A DNA stretch of 64,000 nucleotides from an uncultured Acidimicrobiales bacterium (GTDB taxonomy: Bacteria > Actinomycetota > Acidimicrobiia > Acidimicrobiales > SZUA-35). Location: the NCBI GenBank assembly GCA_938021675.1, contig CALIFY010000039.1:1-64000 (forward strand), read 5' to 3'. Under the pieces are notes generated by a model. The model had not been told where the DNA came from, searched no databases, and saw nothing but the letters and a program-made list of their open reading frames with translations. Shown here piece by piece: positions 26,526-34,159 of the stretch (position 1 is its first letter; each line of letters opens with the position of its first letter). Made by a program: the position numbers and the translations under genes.

Positions 26526-27887
26526 GTGCACTCTCGCCGCATCTATGGAATTGAGACCGAGTATGGGGTGACCTGTACCCTCCGGGGCCAACGCCGCCTC
26601 AGCCCCGATGAGGTCGCTCGGTATCTTTTCCGGCGAGTTGTTTCATGGGGTCGTTCGTCGAACGTGTTCTTGGTGAACGGAGCCCGTCTCTATTTGGACG
26701 TCGGTTCCCACCCTGAATACGCAACCGCCGAGTGCGATTCGATCGATGAAGTCGTTGTCCACGACAAAGCCGGAGAGCGGATCCTGGAGCAGCTGCTCGA
26801 CTCGGCTGAGGAACGCCTGCAGGATGAAGGTATCCGCGGCACGGTTCATCTGTTCAAAAACAACACCGATTCGGCCGGCAATTCCTATGGTTGCCATGAG
26901 AACTACCTCACGACCCGAAACGACGACCTCAGCCACTACGGCGAAATACTTATTCCGTTTCTAGTCAGTCGCCAAATTTACGCTGGCGCCGGCAAGGTTC
27001 TCCAGACGGCAAGAGGCTCGATGTTCGCCATCAGCCAACGGGCCGAACATATATGGGAAGGCGTCTCATCGGCCACCACACGATCGAGGCCGATCATCAA
27101 CACTCGCGATGAACCGCACGCCGATGCGGAGCACTACCGACGTCTCCACGTAATCGTCGGAGACTCCAACATGAGTGAATATACGACGTTCCTCAAAGTG
27201 GGGGCGATGGCGGTACTGCTTCGGATGGTCGAAGACCCTGGATGTATCCTTCGCGACCTCACGTTGGAGAATCCGATCAGGGCCATCCGGGAGATCAGCC
27301 ACGACCTCACCTTCAGCCGGCGTGTACGCCTAGCCAACGGTCGGGAGGCCTCCGCTCTCGACATTCAAAGCGAATACCTCAACCGTGCCCTTCGCTATGA
27401 GGAGACACACGGTTTCCCCGACGATGAGCTGCGGGCCCTGCGGATGTGGGAACACGTAATGACGCACCTTGAAAGCGATCCATTCAAGCTCGAAACTGAA
27501 CTCGATTGGGTCATTAAGCACAATCTCATCGAGGCATACCGGGCTAAGCATGACCTTCCCCTTAGCCATGCCAAAGTCGCCCTTCTCGATCTGCAGTATC
27601 ACGATATTCGCCGTGACAAGGGCTTGTTCTACAAGATTCAGGATCGGGGCCGGGCCGATCGGACTCTTGTCGACAACGAGATGTACGAAGCGATCGACAC
27701 ACCGCCTCAAACCACCAGAGCCAAGCTTCGCGGAGATTTCATCCGCAAGGCAAAGGAACGCAAGCGGGACTACACAGTCGACTGGGTGCATCTCAAGCTC
27801 AACGATCAAGCGCAACGGACCGTCTTATGCAAGGATCCGTTCCGGAGCGAAGACGAACGGGTGGCAAAGCTAATCGAGACGCTCTAA
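26526..27887 (+). CDS. pafA: Pup-protein ligase
   Basis: A 453-residue enzyme of the glutamine-synthetase-like fold that joins Pup's C-terminal Glu to substrate lysines using ATP. Homology begins [18 protein letters not shown]; conserved blocks include [15 protein letters not shown] (with the catalytic Asp region), [17 protein letters not shown] and [22 protein letters not shown]. It lacks the Dop-loop of its paralogue dop. The start is uncertain: GTG at 26526 gives the usual N-terminal length, TTG at 26517 would add three residues, and AGGAG at 26496-26500 is somewhat far from both. Confidence 0.94.
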   Translation: MHSRRIYGIETEYGVTCTLRGQRRLSPDEVARYLFRRVVSWGRSSNVFLVNGARLYLDVGSHPEYATAECDSIDEVVVHDKAGERILEQLLDSAEERLQDEGIRGTVHLFKNNTDSAGNSYGCHENYLTTRNDDLSHYGEILIPFLVSRQIYAGAGKVLQTARGSMFAISQRAEHIWEGVSSATTRSRPIINTRDEPHADAEHYRRLHVIVGDSNMSEYTTFLKVGAMAVLLRMVEDPGCILRDLTLENPIRAIREISHDLTFSRRVRLANGREASALDIQSEYLNRALRYEETHGFPDDELRALRMWEHVMTHLESDPFKLETELDWVIKHNLIEAYRAKHDLPLSHAKVALLDLQYHDIRRDKGLFYKIQDRGRADRTLVDNEMYEAIDTPPQTTRAKLRGDFIRKAKERKRDYTVDWVHLKLNDQAQRTVLCKDPFRSEDERVAKLIETL

Positions 27888-27963
27888 GGCCTCGATATCG
27901 ATACACTCTCGCCTTGGCACCTAGGGCCGATGGCAACCGTTGGGGATTGCGAAGCGAGGCACG

Positions 27964-28965
27964 ATGTCGGTCAACAAGCTCGAACGACTGCTGAACCTCA
28001 CCGCCGTGTTGCTAGATACGCCGCGCCCGCTCTCGGCGAGCGAGATCCGTAAGAAGGTTGAAGGCTATCCGCCGGCAGGATCGGCGTTTCACCGGGCCTT
28101 CGAACGCGACAAGGACGATCTCCGGGTCCTTGGCATCCCATTGCGGGTTGAGAAGATCATGGCCTCCGACCCGCCGCTCGATGGGTACCGGATTGCGCCC
28201 AGTGACTACTACCTCCCGGACCCTGGTCTCGATCCCGACGAGCTAGCTGCGCTTCACCTGGCCTCATTGACCGTTCGGCTCGAAGGTTTTGGCGACCAGG
28301 AGGCCTTTTGGAAGCTTGGGGGGATGGGTTCGGTCGAGGCCCTCGACCAAACCGAGGCCTCCAACCTTGCTCGCGGGCCGGAGGACCCCGGCCTGGTTCG
28401 GGACGTCGTGGCCAGCCTCCCCTCGGACCCGGCGCTGGTTCCGATGTTCCAAGCGATCACCGAGGGCCAAACGATACGGTTTCAATATCGGGGGGCGCAG
28501 CGCGAGGTCGAGCCGTGGCGCCTGGACTTCCACCGCGGTCGTTGGTACGTAACCGGCTACGACCGGGACCGGGACGGCGAACGAAATTTTCGTCTCGACC
28601 GGGTCGAGGGTGGAATAGACCAGACCGGCCGTGCCATCGAGCATGCATCGGCACTCGCGGCCGGCGGACCTCGTCGGGCGTGGGAACTCGGCGAGGAAGC
28701 ACCGACTCGGGCTCGGCTCCTCGTCGACCGATCGCGGGTCGATACCGCGGCTAAGCAGCTTGGAGCCTCAGAAAGCGGCGACGTCTCTGTCGAACCTCAA
28801 CCCGACGGGTCAGCAATATTCGAGGTCCCGGTGGTCAACTATGAGGCCTTCCGATCGTTCGTTCTCGGATTCCTCGACCACGCCGAGTTGCTGTCCCCAC
28901 CGGAATGGCGAGCTGAATTGGTGGCCTGGCTCCAGGCGTTAACCGGCGATCGGGCCGCGACGTGA
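27964..28965 (+). CDS. pafB: WYL-domain transcriptional regulator PafB
   Basis: A 333-residue regulator that with PafC controls a recA/LexA-independent DNA-damage response in mycobacteria. The N-terminal winged helix covers about residues 1-75 (LLNLTAVLLDTPRPLSASEIRKKVE, then FERDKDDLRVLGIPL). A WYL domain follows at about 155-230 (IRFQYRGAQREVEPWRLDFHRGRWYVTGYD), then a C-terminal WCX region. The ATG at 27964 is favoured over an upstream GTG/ATG because the helix-turn-helix begins directly after it. It is 76 nt after pafA and 19 nt before pafC. Confidence 0.92.
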   Translation: MSVNKLERLLNLTAVLLDTPRPLSASEIRKKVEGYPPAGSAFHRAFERDKDDLRVLGIPLRVEKIMASDPPLDGYRIAPSDYYLPDPGLDPDELAALHLASLTVRLEGFGDQEAFWKLGGMGSVEALDQTEASNLARGPEDPGLVRDVVASLPSDPALVPMFQAITEGQTIRFQYRGAQREVEPWRLDFHRGRWYVTGYDRDRDGERNFRLDRVEGGIDQTGRAIEHASALAAGGPRRAWELGEEAPTRARLLVDRSRVDTAAKQLGASESGDVSVEPQPDGSAIFEVPVVNYEAFRSFVLGFLDHAELLSPPEWRAELVAWLQALTGDRAAT

Positions 28966-28984
28966 CGGCCATTGGAGACCGGCG

Positions 28985-29944
28985 ATGAGCCGAGCAACCG
29001 CCGCCGACAGGATGCGCCGCGTGCTTGCCATCGTGCCGTGGATCGTGGCCAATCCGGGGCAGAAGGTCGCCGACGTGGCAACCCGGTTCGGTTTGACGTC
29101 CGATGAGCTGCTCGCCGACCTCCAAGTGGTGTATATGGTCGGGCTGCCGCCCTATTCGCCAGACGCCTTGGTCGACGTCCAGATCGACGATGAGGGTCGG
29201 GTGACAATTCGGCTCGCCGACTTTTTCTCCCGGCCACTTCGTCTTTCCCCCGGTCAAGGCCTCGCCATGCTTGCTTCCTCGGATGGATTGTTGTCGGTGC
29301 CAGGGACCGATCCAGACGGCGCCCTGGCCAGAGCTCTGACAAAGTTGGGTCACGCACTCGGCGTCGGCGACGGCGACCCGGTCGATATCCACCTTGGCGA
29401 GGTCGAACCGGGAATTCTCGACCGATTACAAGCTGTTGCGTCAGCCGGCACCGAAGTTGAACTGCTGTACTACTCCTACGGGCGAGACGAGGTTTCACGC
29501 AGAGCCATAGCTCCGTGGCGGGTATTCGCCGACGCCGGTCACTGGTATGTCCATGCATGGTGTCATTCGGCAAACGGGGAGCGGATTTTTCGGGCCGACC
29601 GTATCGAGTCGATATCCGAGCTACACCGGCCGGCTTCGGTTCGACCGGACGACGCCGCTGAGGGGGGTGGCATTTTCCATCCACGAAAGGACGATCCGCG
29701 AGTCGTTCTCGACCTCGCCGCCGACGCGGCGTGGGTAATCGATGCCTATCCAAGCGAAGAGGTGACCGAACTCGGCGACGGGCGGCTCCGAGCCACTCTC
29801 GTGGTCACCGCTCGCCCCTGGCTGGAACGACTGCTGGTACGGCTTGGACCGGCGGCCGAAGTCGTCGGAGCACAAGGGATGGATGATGCGCCCGAGTTGG
29901 CAGCGTCGGCCGCCGACCGTATTCTGAACAGGTATCGAAGGTAA
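28985..29944 (+). CDS. pafC: WYL-domain transcriptional regulator PafC
   Basis: A 319-residue partner of PafB. It has an N-terminal winged helix (RMRRVLAIVPWIVANPGQKVADVATRFG), a WYL domain at about 150-215 (VELLYYSYGRDEVSRRAIAPWRVFADAGHWYVHAW, read in two parts) and a WCX domain to the end. PafB and PafC act as a heterodimer or fusion; here they are separate genes 19 nt apart. Cluster position, directly after pafAB and upstream of tat genes, matches mycobacteria except for the inserted lepB, GDPD-like and zinc-ribbon genes. Confidence 0.92.
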   Translation: MSRATAADRMRRVLAIVPWIVANPGQKVADVATRFGLTSDELLADLQVVYMVGLPPYSPDALVDVQIDDEGRVTIRLADFFSRPLRLSPGQGLAMLASSDGLLSVPGTDPDGALARALTKLGHALGVGDGDPVDIHLGEVEPGILDRLQAVASAGTEVELLYYSYGRDEVSRRAIAPWRVFADAGHWYVHAWCHSANGERIFRADRIESISELHRPASVRPDDAAEGGGIFHPRKDDPRVVLDLAADAAWVIDAYPSEEVTELGDGRLRATLVVTARPWLERLLVRLGPAAEVVGAQGMDDAPELAASAADRILNRYRR

Positions 29945-30029
29945 GATCGGGACAGCACGGGCATCTGTCAACCACGAGAGTCACTCCGGACCGGGTCACC
30001 GGCCGCCGGGCGGCTAGTCTGGAAACAAC

Positions 30030-31361
30030 ATGGCCTCCCATCCCGAAGACAAATGGTCGTATGGTGTGCCCGCCGATCCCGCCCCTCAAGCCCGTGCCAA
30101 CGGGAGAGGGCGTTCGAGTGAGTCGCAGCCCTTCAACCCCACCGAGACAGTGCGCCTGAGCAGTGGCCGCTGGGCATCCGCCAGGCTACTTTCGCAGTCC
30201 CTGGGCGACGAGGCGACAACAAGTTCTAGAAATGGCAATCAATACGTCGGAAACGGCCTCACCGACGAGGTGAGCGACGGAACCGTTTTTCCTGGCCGAG
30301 AATACGCCGGTAGTAACGGGGGCCGAGGGGAGTACTACCAGAACGGCGGCGACCGTCAATCCAGACCAGATCTCGATCCGACCGTAAGTCGTGAGGTTCC
30401 ATTCGACAACGGAGTGGGTTTCGACGAACCGACCGGCCTACACAGCACACACCCTGGACCTGGCGGTTTCGGTTTCGACGAGCCGGTGAGCCGTCACCAG
30501 CCGGACAGCAACGGATTCGGTCGAGGTGGGCCGAGCTATGACGACTCGCACCCCGAAATGTCGCCGTACGCTCACTCGGGGTACCCAACCAACGGTGGAC
30601 ACGACCATCAGCAGCAGCCGTATCATCAGGCGGCCAATCGGTTCCGTTCCGAGACTGGCCGGTTTGATCAGATTACGCCCAGAACGACCACCGGAGTGGG
30701 GAGCCTCGGCTACGGGGATGAGTATTTTGACGATCGTCAGGACGATGTGCTCGACGAGAACCGGCAGGGATTCGCCGGTGAGTGGTCAACCGGGGCCGAC
30801 GGTTCTCGAGAGTACGTCGGAAGCGGAGCCAAGAACGCTATCGAATGGATAGTCGTACTGGTCGGTGCGGTCTTGTTGGCCCTCTTACTGCGAGCCGTTT
30901 TGCTCCAGGCGTTCTGGATCCCGTCGCCATCGATGGAGTCGACGCTCGAGATCAAAGACCGGGTACTTGTCAACAAACTCTCATACCGTCTCCACGACAT
31001 CAATCGTGGAGACGTCGTGGTGTTCCGACGAACCGACCAAGAGATCGGGTCAAGCCCGGACCTACCGCGCGACGTGATTAAGCGGGTTATCGGGCTGCCG
31101 GGTGAGACGATCGAAGCCCGCGACGACACCGTCATCATCAACGGCGAAACGTTACTGGACGAGTCGTCCTATATCGATGAGGGCGTGATTACCGAAGACT
31201 TCGGGCCCGTCGAGATTCCTGAAGGCCATGTGTTCGTGATGGGTGATAACCGTCAACAGTCGCTTGACTCAAGATTCGAGACCGGACCGGTGGCGACGGA
31301 CCGAGTGGTCGGTCGCGCCTTTTTCTTGTTCTGGCCCCTCAATCGAGTCGGCCCGTTGTAG
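30030..31361 (+). CDS. lepB: Signal peptidase I with a 270-residue disordered N-terminal extension
   Basis: Removes signal peptides from exported proteins at the membrane. Residues 271-292 form the single membrane helix; the catalytic Ser301 lies in SPSMESTL and the general base Lys351 in DVIKRVIGLPGE; the box E motif MGDNRQQSLDSR is near 404-415. All catalytic elements are intact. Residues 1-268 are low-complexity, rich in Gly, Asn, Asp, Ser, Tyr and His, with a repeated GFDEP motif; they would sit in the cytoplasm. Typical actinobacterial LepB proteins have much shorter tails. TAGTCT lies 9 nt before the ATG. It is 85 nt after pafC and ends 6 nt before the convergent GDPD-like gene. Confidence 0.9.
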   Translation: MASHPEDKWSYGVPADPAPQARANGRGRSSESQPFNPTETVRLSSGRWASARLLSQSLGDEATTSSRNGNQYVGNGLTDEVSDGTVFPGREYAGSNGGRGEYYQNGGDRQSRPDLDPTVSREVPFDNGVGFDEPTGLHSTHPGPGGFGFDEPVSRHQPDSNGFGRGGPSYDDSHPEMSPYAHSGYPTNGGHDHQQQPYHQAANRFRSETGRFDQITPRTTTGVGSLGYGDEYFDDRQDDVLDENRQGFAGEWSTGADGSREYVGSGAKNAIEWIVVLVGAVLLALLLRAVLLQAFWIPSPSMESTLEIKDRVLVNKLSYRLHDINRGDVVVFRRTDQEIGSSPDLPRDVIKRVIGLPGETIEARDDTVIINGETLLDESSYIDEGVITEDFGPVEIPEGHVFVMGDNRQQSLDSRFETGPVATDRVVGRAFFLFWPLNRVGPL

Positions 31362-31367
31362 CCGGTT

Positions 31368-32093
31368 CTAGTTGGCTCCGTCGTAGTACTGAGAGATCAC
31401 GGCAACCACTCGGTCGAGGTGTTCGGAATAGATCGCGTCGATCCCCGCATCGACCACCTGCGCCATTTCTCGCTCGTGCACCGCACCCCAGGCCAAGGCG
31501 ATCCGATCGAACCGGTGAAGCATGGCGATCGAGCCGCCCGACCACTCTCGGTGGAACTGGGTGAGGCCATCGATATCCCGATCGCGCAGCGCGGCCGCCA
31601 GTCGTTCGATCCCACCAGAGACCCGGCTGCGCCCAGTCGAGTTGATCAACTTGGCCGACGTCCGCGGGCGCCACTCGGTGAGCTGATCGAGATCGGCGTG
31701 GCAGAGCCACAGGTTGGCTTCTGCCTCATCTCCAACAGCTCGGGCCACGGATACGACGGCATCGAACACGGCCGGCTCTTTCACCCCAAGCGATAGCGGG
31801 CACGCCGGGCCAATGGCGAGGTAGACCTCTGACAGAGTTGGAACGTGATCAGGGAGTTCGTCTCGGTTCATCGTCGAGATCCGACGCTTCCGGAGGCGAG
31901 AACCGACCTTGCCGACGGGGTTGAGCACCGGCACACCGTCCGCAGTGACCCATACGTCCGACTCGATACCACCGGCTCCGAGCGCTAGGGCATCAGCGAA
32001 ACCCTCGATGGTGGTTCTCGGTAGGTCGTCTACGGCGCCCTGACGTCCGAAGCCTATGGGTGGTTGCAGTCGGGACGGCAAACGCGTAGTCAT
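31368..32093 (-). CDS. Glycerophosphodiester phosphodiesterase-like protein with lost catalytic residues
   Basis: A 241-residue TIM-barrel protein of the GDPD family by overall pattern: TTIEGFADALALGAGGIESDVWVTADGVPVL matches the family's N-terminal block when read in parts. Active GDPDs carry HRG, PENT, E-x-D and HD motifs. Here HRG is replaced by GRQG, PENT by PRTT and HD by NP; only ESD remains. Both catalytic histidines are therefore missing, so phosphodiesterase activity is unlikely. The rest of the barrel is intact and reads as a maintained gene, so a binding or regulatory role is possible. Start ATG 32093. It is divergent from the zinc-ribbon gene. Confidence 0.78.
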   Translation of the reverse strand: MTTRLPSRLQPPIGFGRQGAVDDLPRTTIEGFADALALGAGGIESDVWVTADGVPVLNPVGKVGSRLRKRRISTMNRDELPDHVPTLSEVYLAIGPACPLSLGVKEPAVFDAVVSVARAVGDEAEANLWLCHADLDQLTEWRPRTSAKLINSTGRSRVSGGIERLAAALRDRDIDGLTQFHREWSGGSIAMLHRFDRIALAWGAVHEREMAQVVDAGIDAIYSEHLDRVVAVISQYYDGAN

Positions 32094-32123
32094 GACCGAC
32101 GACCGTCGAACAGAGTCAAAATA

Positions 32124-32136
32124 CTACTTGAAGTAG
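32124..32136. promoter_or_regulatory. Short palindrome in an AT-rich divergent promoter region
   Basis: CTACTTGAAGTAG is a perfect inverted repeat of 6-bp arms around a central G, in the AT-rich gap between the GDPD-like gene and the zinc-ribbon gene. It may be an operator; a chance occurrence cannot be excluded. Confidence 0.3.
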
Positions 32137-32302
32137 GCAAAATATTACTCTCCGCGTTATCTGGTGAGCCTCTCGGCCATTCCGCTCAAGAGCCGAGTGC
32201 AGTCTGCCGAATCATAGAGAAGCTGAGGCCGGGCGACTGCTGTCGGGAAAGCTCAGCGACATGTTCGATGCCAGACGCTTCTCGGCAGGAGGAAAATTCT
32301 CG

Positions 32303-32635
32303 ATGGCAACCATTCGTGCGAGCTGCCACGACTGTGGCGATGTAGAGCTCACGACCCGCGATGTGCACGTCCGCATCTGTGACGACAATAGTCAAGGGAC
32401 GTACTCATTTCGCTGTCCGCACTGCCGGATGACCGTCGTCAAGCCCGCCGAATCTCGAACCATCGACCTACTGGTGGCCTCTGGCGTGTCTTTCACGACC
32501 TGGCGCTTGCCGGCAGAACTCAACGAAGCTCATGTTGGTGAACCGATCAGTCACGATGATCTGCTCGACTTCCACCACCTGTTAAACGACGACATCAAGC
32601 TGAGCGCCGCTCTCGCCGAGTTCACAAACGGCTAG
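32303..32635 (+). CDS. Small zinc-ribbon protein of unknown function
   Basis: A 110-residue cytoplasmic protein. The N-terminal half holds a CxxC (SCHDCGD, near residue 7) and a second CxxC (RCPHCRM, near 37), which should bind one zinc. The second half is helical and acidic (DDLLDFHHLLNDDIKL). The ATG at 32303 has AGGAGG 10 nt upstream, the best ribosome-binding site in this part of the window; earlier in-frame starts are unlikely. I know of no assigned function. It precedes the tat operon by 88 nt and may be the first gene of that unit. Confidence 0.75.
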   Translation: MATIRASCHDCGDVELTTRDVHVRICDDNSQGTYSFRCPHCRMTVVKPAESRTIDLLVASGVSFTTWRLPAELNEAHVGEPISHDDLLDFHHLLNDDIKLSAALAEFTNG

Positions 32636-32723
32636 GGGCCCGCCAACGAGCGAGGCAGGCATATAGCTACAGAAACGACCAACCTGGCCCGGCCTCCGCC
32701 GCTGCTGACGATACGCTACAACC

Positions 32724-33362
32724 GTGTTGAACATCGGAGCCGGTGAGGTAATCGTCATCGCACTGGTGCTATTGGTGGCCGTTGGTCCAGAGCAACTTCC
32801 TGGGCTTATTAGACGTGTTGGCCGCACCGTGTCAGAGGTCCGGGGCATGGCAGACTCCCTGCGCTCGGAATTCATGGACAGTGTCGACGAATTGGAACGG
32901 TCGGTCGACCCAAAGTCTTGGGCCCAAGACGTCGACACGGTCGTCGACGACAACCCGTTCAACGACGACAAGCCCGACCCCTTTGACCGAACGCCTCATT
33001 CGTCGTCCAGTAGCCGGTCGGCCAGCGACAAGCTGAACAAACCCGCCAGCGGTGTCAAACCCGCCAGCGGTGTCAACACCGCCGACGGCACCGCCGATTC
33101 GGACTCTACCGCTACAGACGTTGCCGATGCCGAAAAAGAGGGCGATGGCGAAAAAGAGGGCGACGCCGACAACCGAAGTGATGACCCATCGACGGCAACC
33201 GAGCCATCGATAAAAAAGGTCCCACTTTCCCGCCCGGACGGCAATGCAGCTCCGATCCCCAACGGCGCTAGCGGCGGAACTGACGAGAACGGCGACGACA
33301 ACGACAACGACAACGACAATGTGCGATCAGCGTCGACCGAGGCACCGGAGGACCTGTCGTGA
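32724..33362 (+). CDS. tatB: Sec-independent protein translocase TatB-like protein
   Basis: A 212-residue subunit of the twin-arginine translocase that exports folded proteins. The N-terminal helix (about 8-22) is followed by GPEQLPGLIRRVGRTVSEVRG; the G-P-E of the hinge is the TatB type rather than the F-G of TatA. After about residue 90 the protein is a long, very acidic, repetitive tail (KPASGV repeated twice, EKEGD repeats, DND repeats) that is probably disordered. GTG start with TACGCT 6 nt upstream. The stop overlaps the tatC start by 4 nt (GTGA). Only one TatA/B homologue is here, so tatA may be elsewhere. Confidence 0.85.
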   Translation: MLNIGAGEVIVIALVLLVAVGPEQLPGLIRRVGRTVSEVRGMADSLRSEFMDSVDELERSVDPKSWAQDVDTVVDDNPFNDDKPDPFDRTPHSSSSSRSASDKLNKPASGVKPASGVNTADGTADSDSTATDVADAEKEGDGEKEGDADNRSDDPSTATEPSIKKVPLSRPDGNAAPIPNGASGGTDENGDDNDNDNDNVRSASTEAPEDLS

Positions 33363-34159
33363 AAGTGCCGTTTCTCGGTAAGTCACCAGAACCTGCTCTT
33401 GGGCCGACCGGCGAAATGACGCTACTCGGGCACCTAACCGAGCTGCGCACCCGCTTGATCAGATCGCTGATCGCCGTCTCCATCGGCGTGGCCATTGTGT
33501 TCATGCTCAGCGACCGAATCTTTGGCGTGCTTGAAGGTCCATATTGCGACTTCCAAGCGAAACAAAATAAGTCAGAGTGCAGCTTTCTTGTCCTAGAACC
33601 ACTCGAACCGTTTCGGGTCGTACTAACTCTCAGCGGCTGGGGTGGCCTGATCTTGGCCCTGCCCGTCGTCCTGTATCAACTCGGTCGGTTCATCCTTCCC
33701 GGCCTCTACCCAAACGAGAGACGAGCGCTCTTGCCGTTCCTCGGAGCCTCGGTAGTGCTGCTATTTGGTGGGATGTCGGTGGCGTTCCTGCTCATCCCTA
33801 AAGCCTTGGAGGTGCTGCTCGAGTTCGGGCCCGACTCCTTCGATCCCCAGTTCACCGCCGACAAGTACCTCGGGTTCTTCGTAAAGATGCTCTTCGCCTT
33901 CGGCGTGGCCGCCGAGCTGCCGTTGGTGCTTATCTTCCTTCAGAAGATCGGGGTGGTAAGCAACGAGACGCTCCGGAAGAACCGGCGAGTAGCCGCCGTT
34001 GCCGTGGTCATTCTTGGGGCGATCATTACCCCGACCGGCGATCCATTCATCCTGGCCGCGATCTCCGTGCCGATGTACTTCTTCTACGAACTTGCTATTC
34101 TCATCGGCCGGCGAATGAAGGCTCAGAAGTCGCCGGTTGGCGAAGAGGTCGGCGTTTGA
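33359..34159 (+). CDS. tatC: Sec-independent protein translocase TatC
   Basis: The 266-residue multispanning subunit that recognises twin-arginine signal peptides. It has six predicted helices; the cytoplasmic N-terminus carries MTLLGHLTELRTRLIRS, the signal-binding motif, with the conserved Glu in HLTELR. Another family block is PTGDPFILAAISVPMYFFYEL near the C-terminus. Starts with GTG inside the tatB stop and ends inside the helY start (TTGA), so three genes are translationally coupled. Confidence 0.93.
   Translation: MKVPFLGKSPEPALGPTGEMTLLGHLTELRTRLIRSLIAVSIGVAIVFMLSDRIFGVLEGPYCDFQAKQNKSECSFLVLEPLEPFRVVLTLSGWGGLILALPVVLYQLGRFILPGLYPNERRALLPFLGASVVLLFGGMSVAFLLIPKALEVLLEFGPDSFDPQFTADKYLGFFVKMLFAFGVAAELPLVLIFLQKIGVVSNETLRKNRRVAAVAVVILGAIITPTGDPFILAAISVPMYFFYELAILIGRRMKAQKSPVGEEVGV

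Noticed and set aside
28839-29753. Minus-strand frame opposite pafC
   Set aside because: Arg/Pro-rich with no domain; pafC motifs are clear on the other strand.
33040-33320. Repeats in the tatB tail as a possible CRISPR or minisatellite
   Set aside because: They encode repeated KPASGV, EKEGD and DND units in frame, without spacers.
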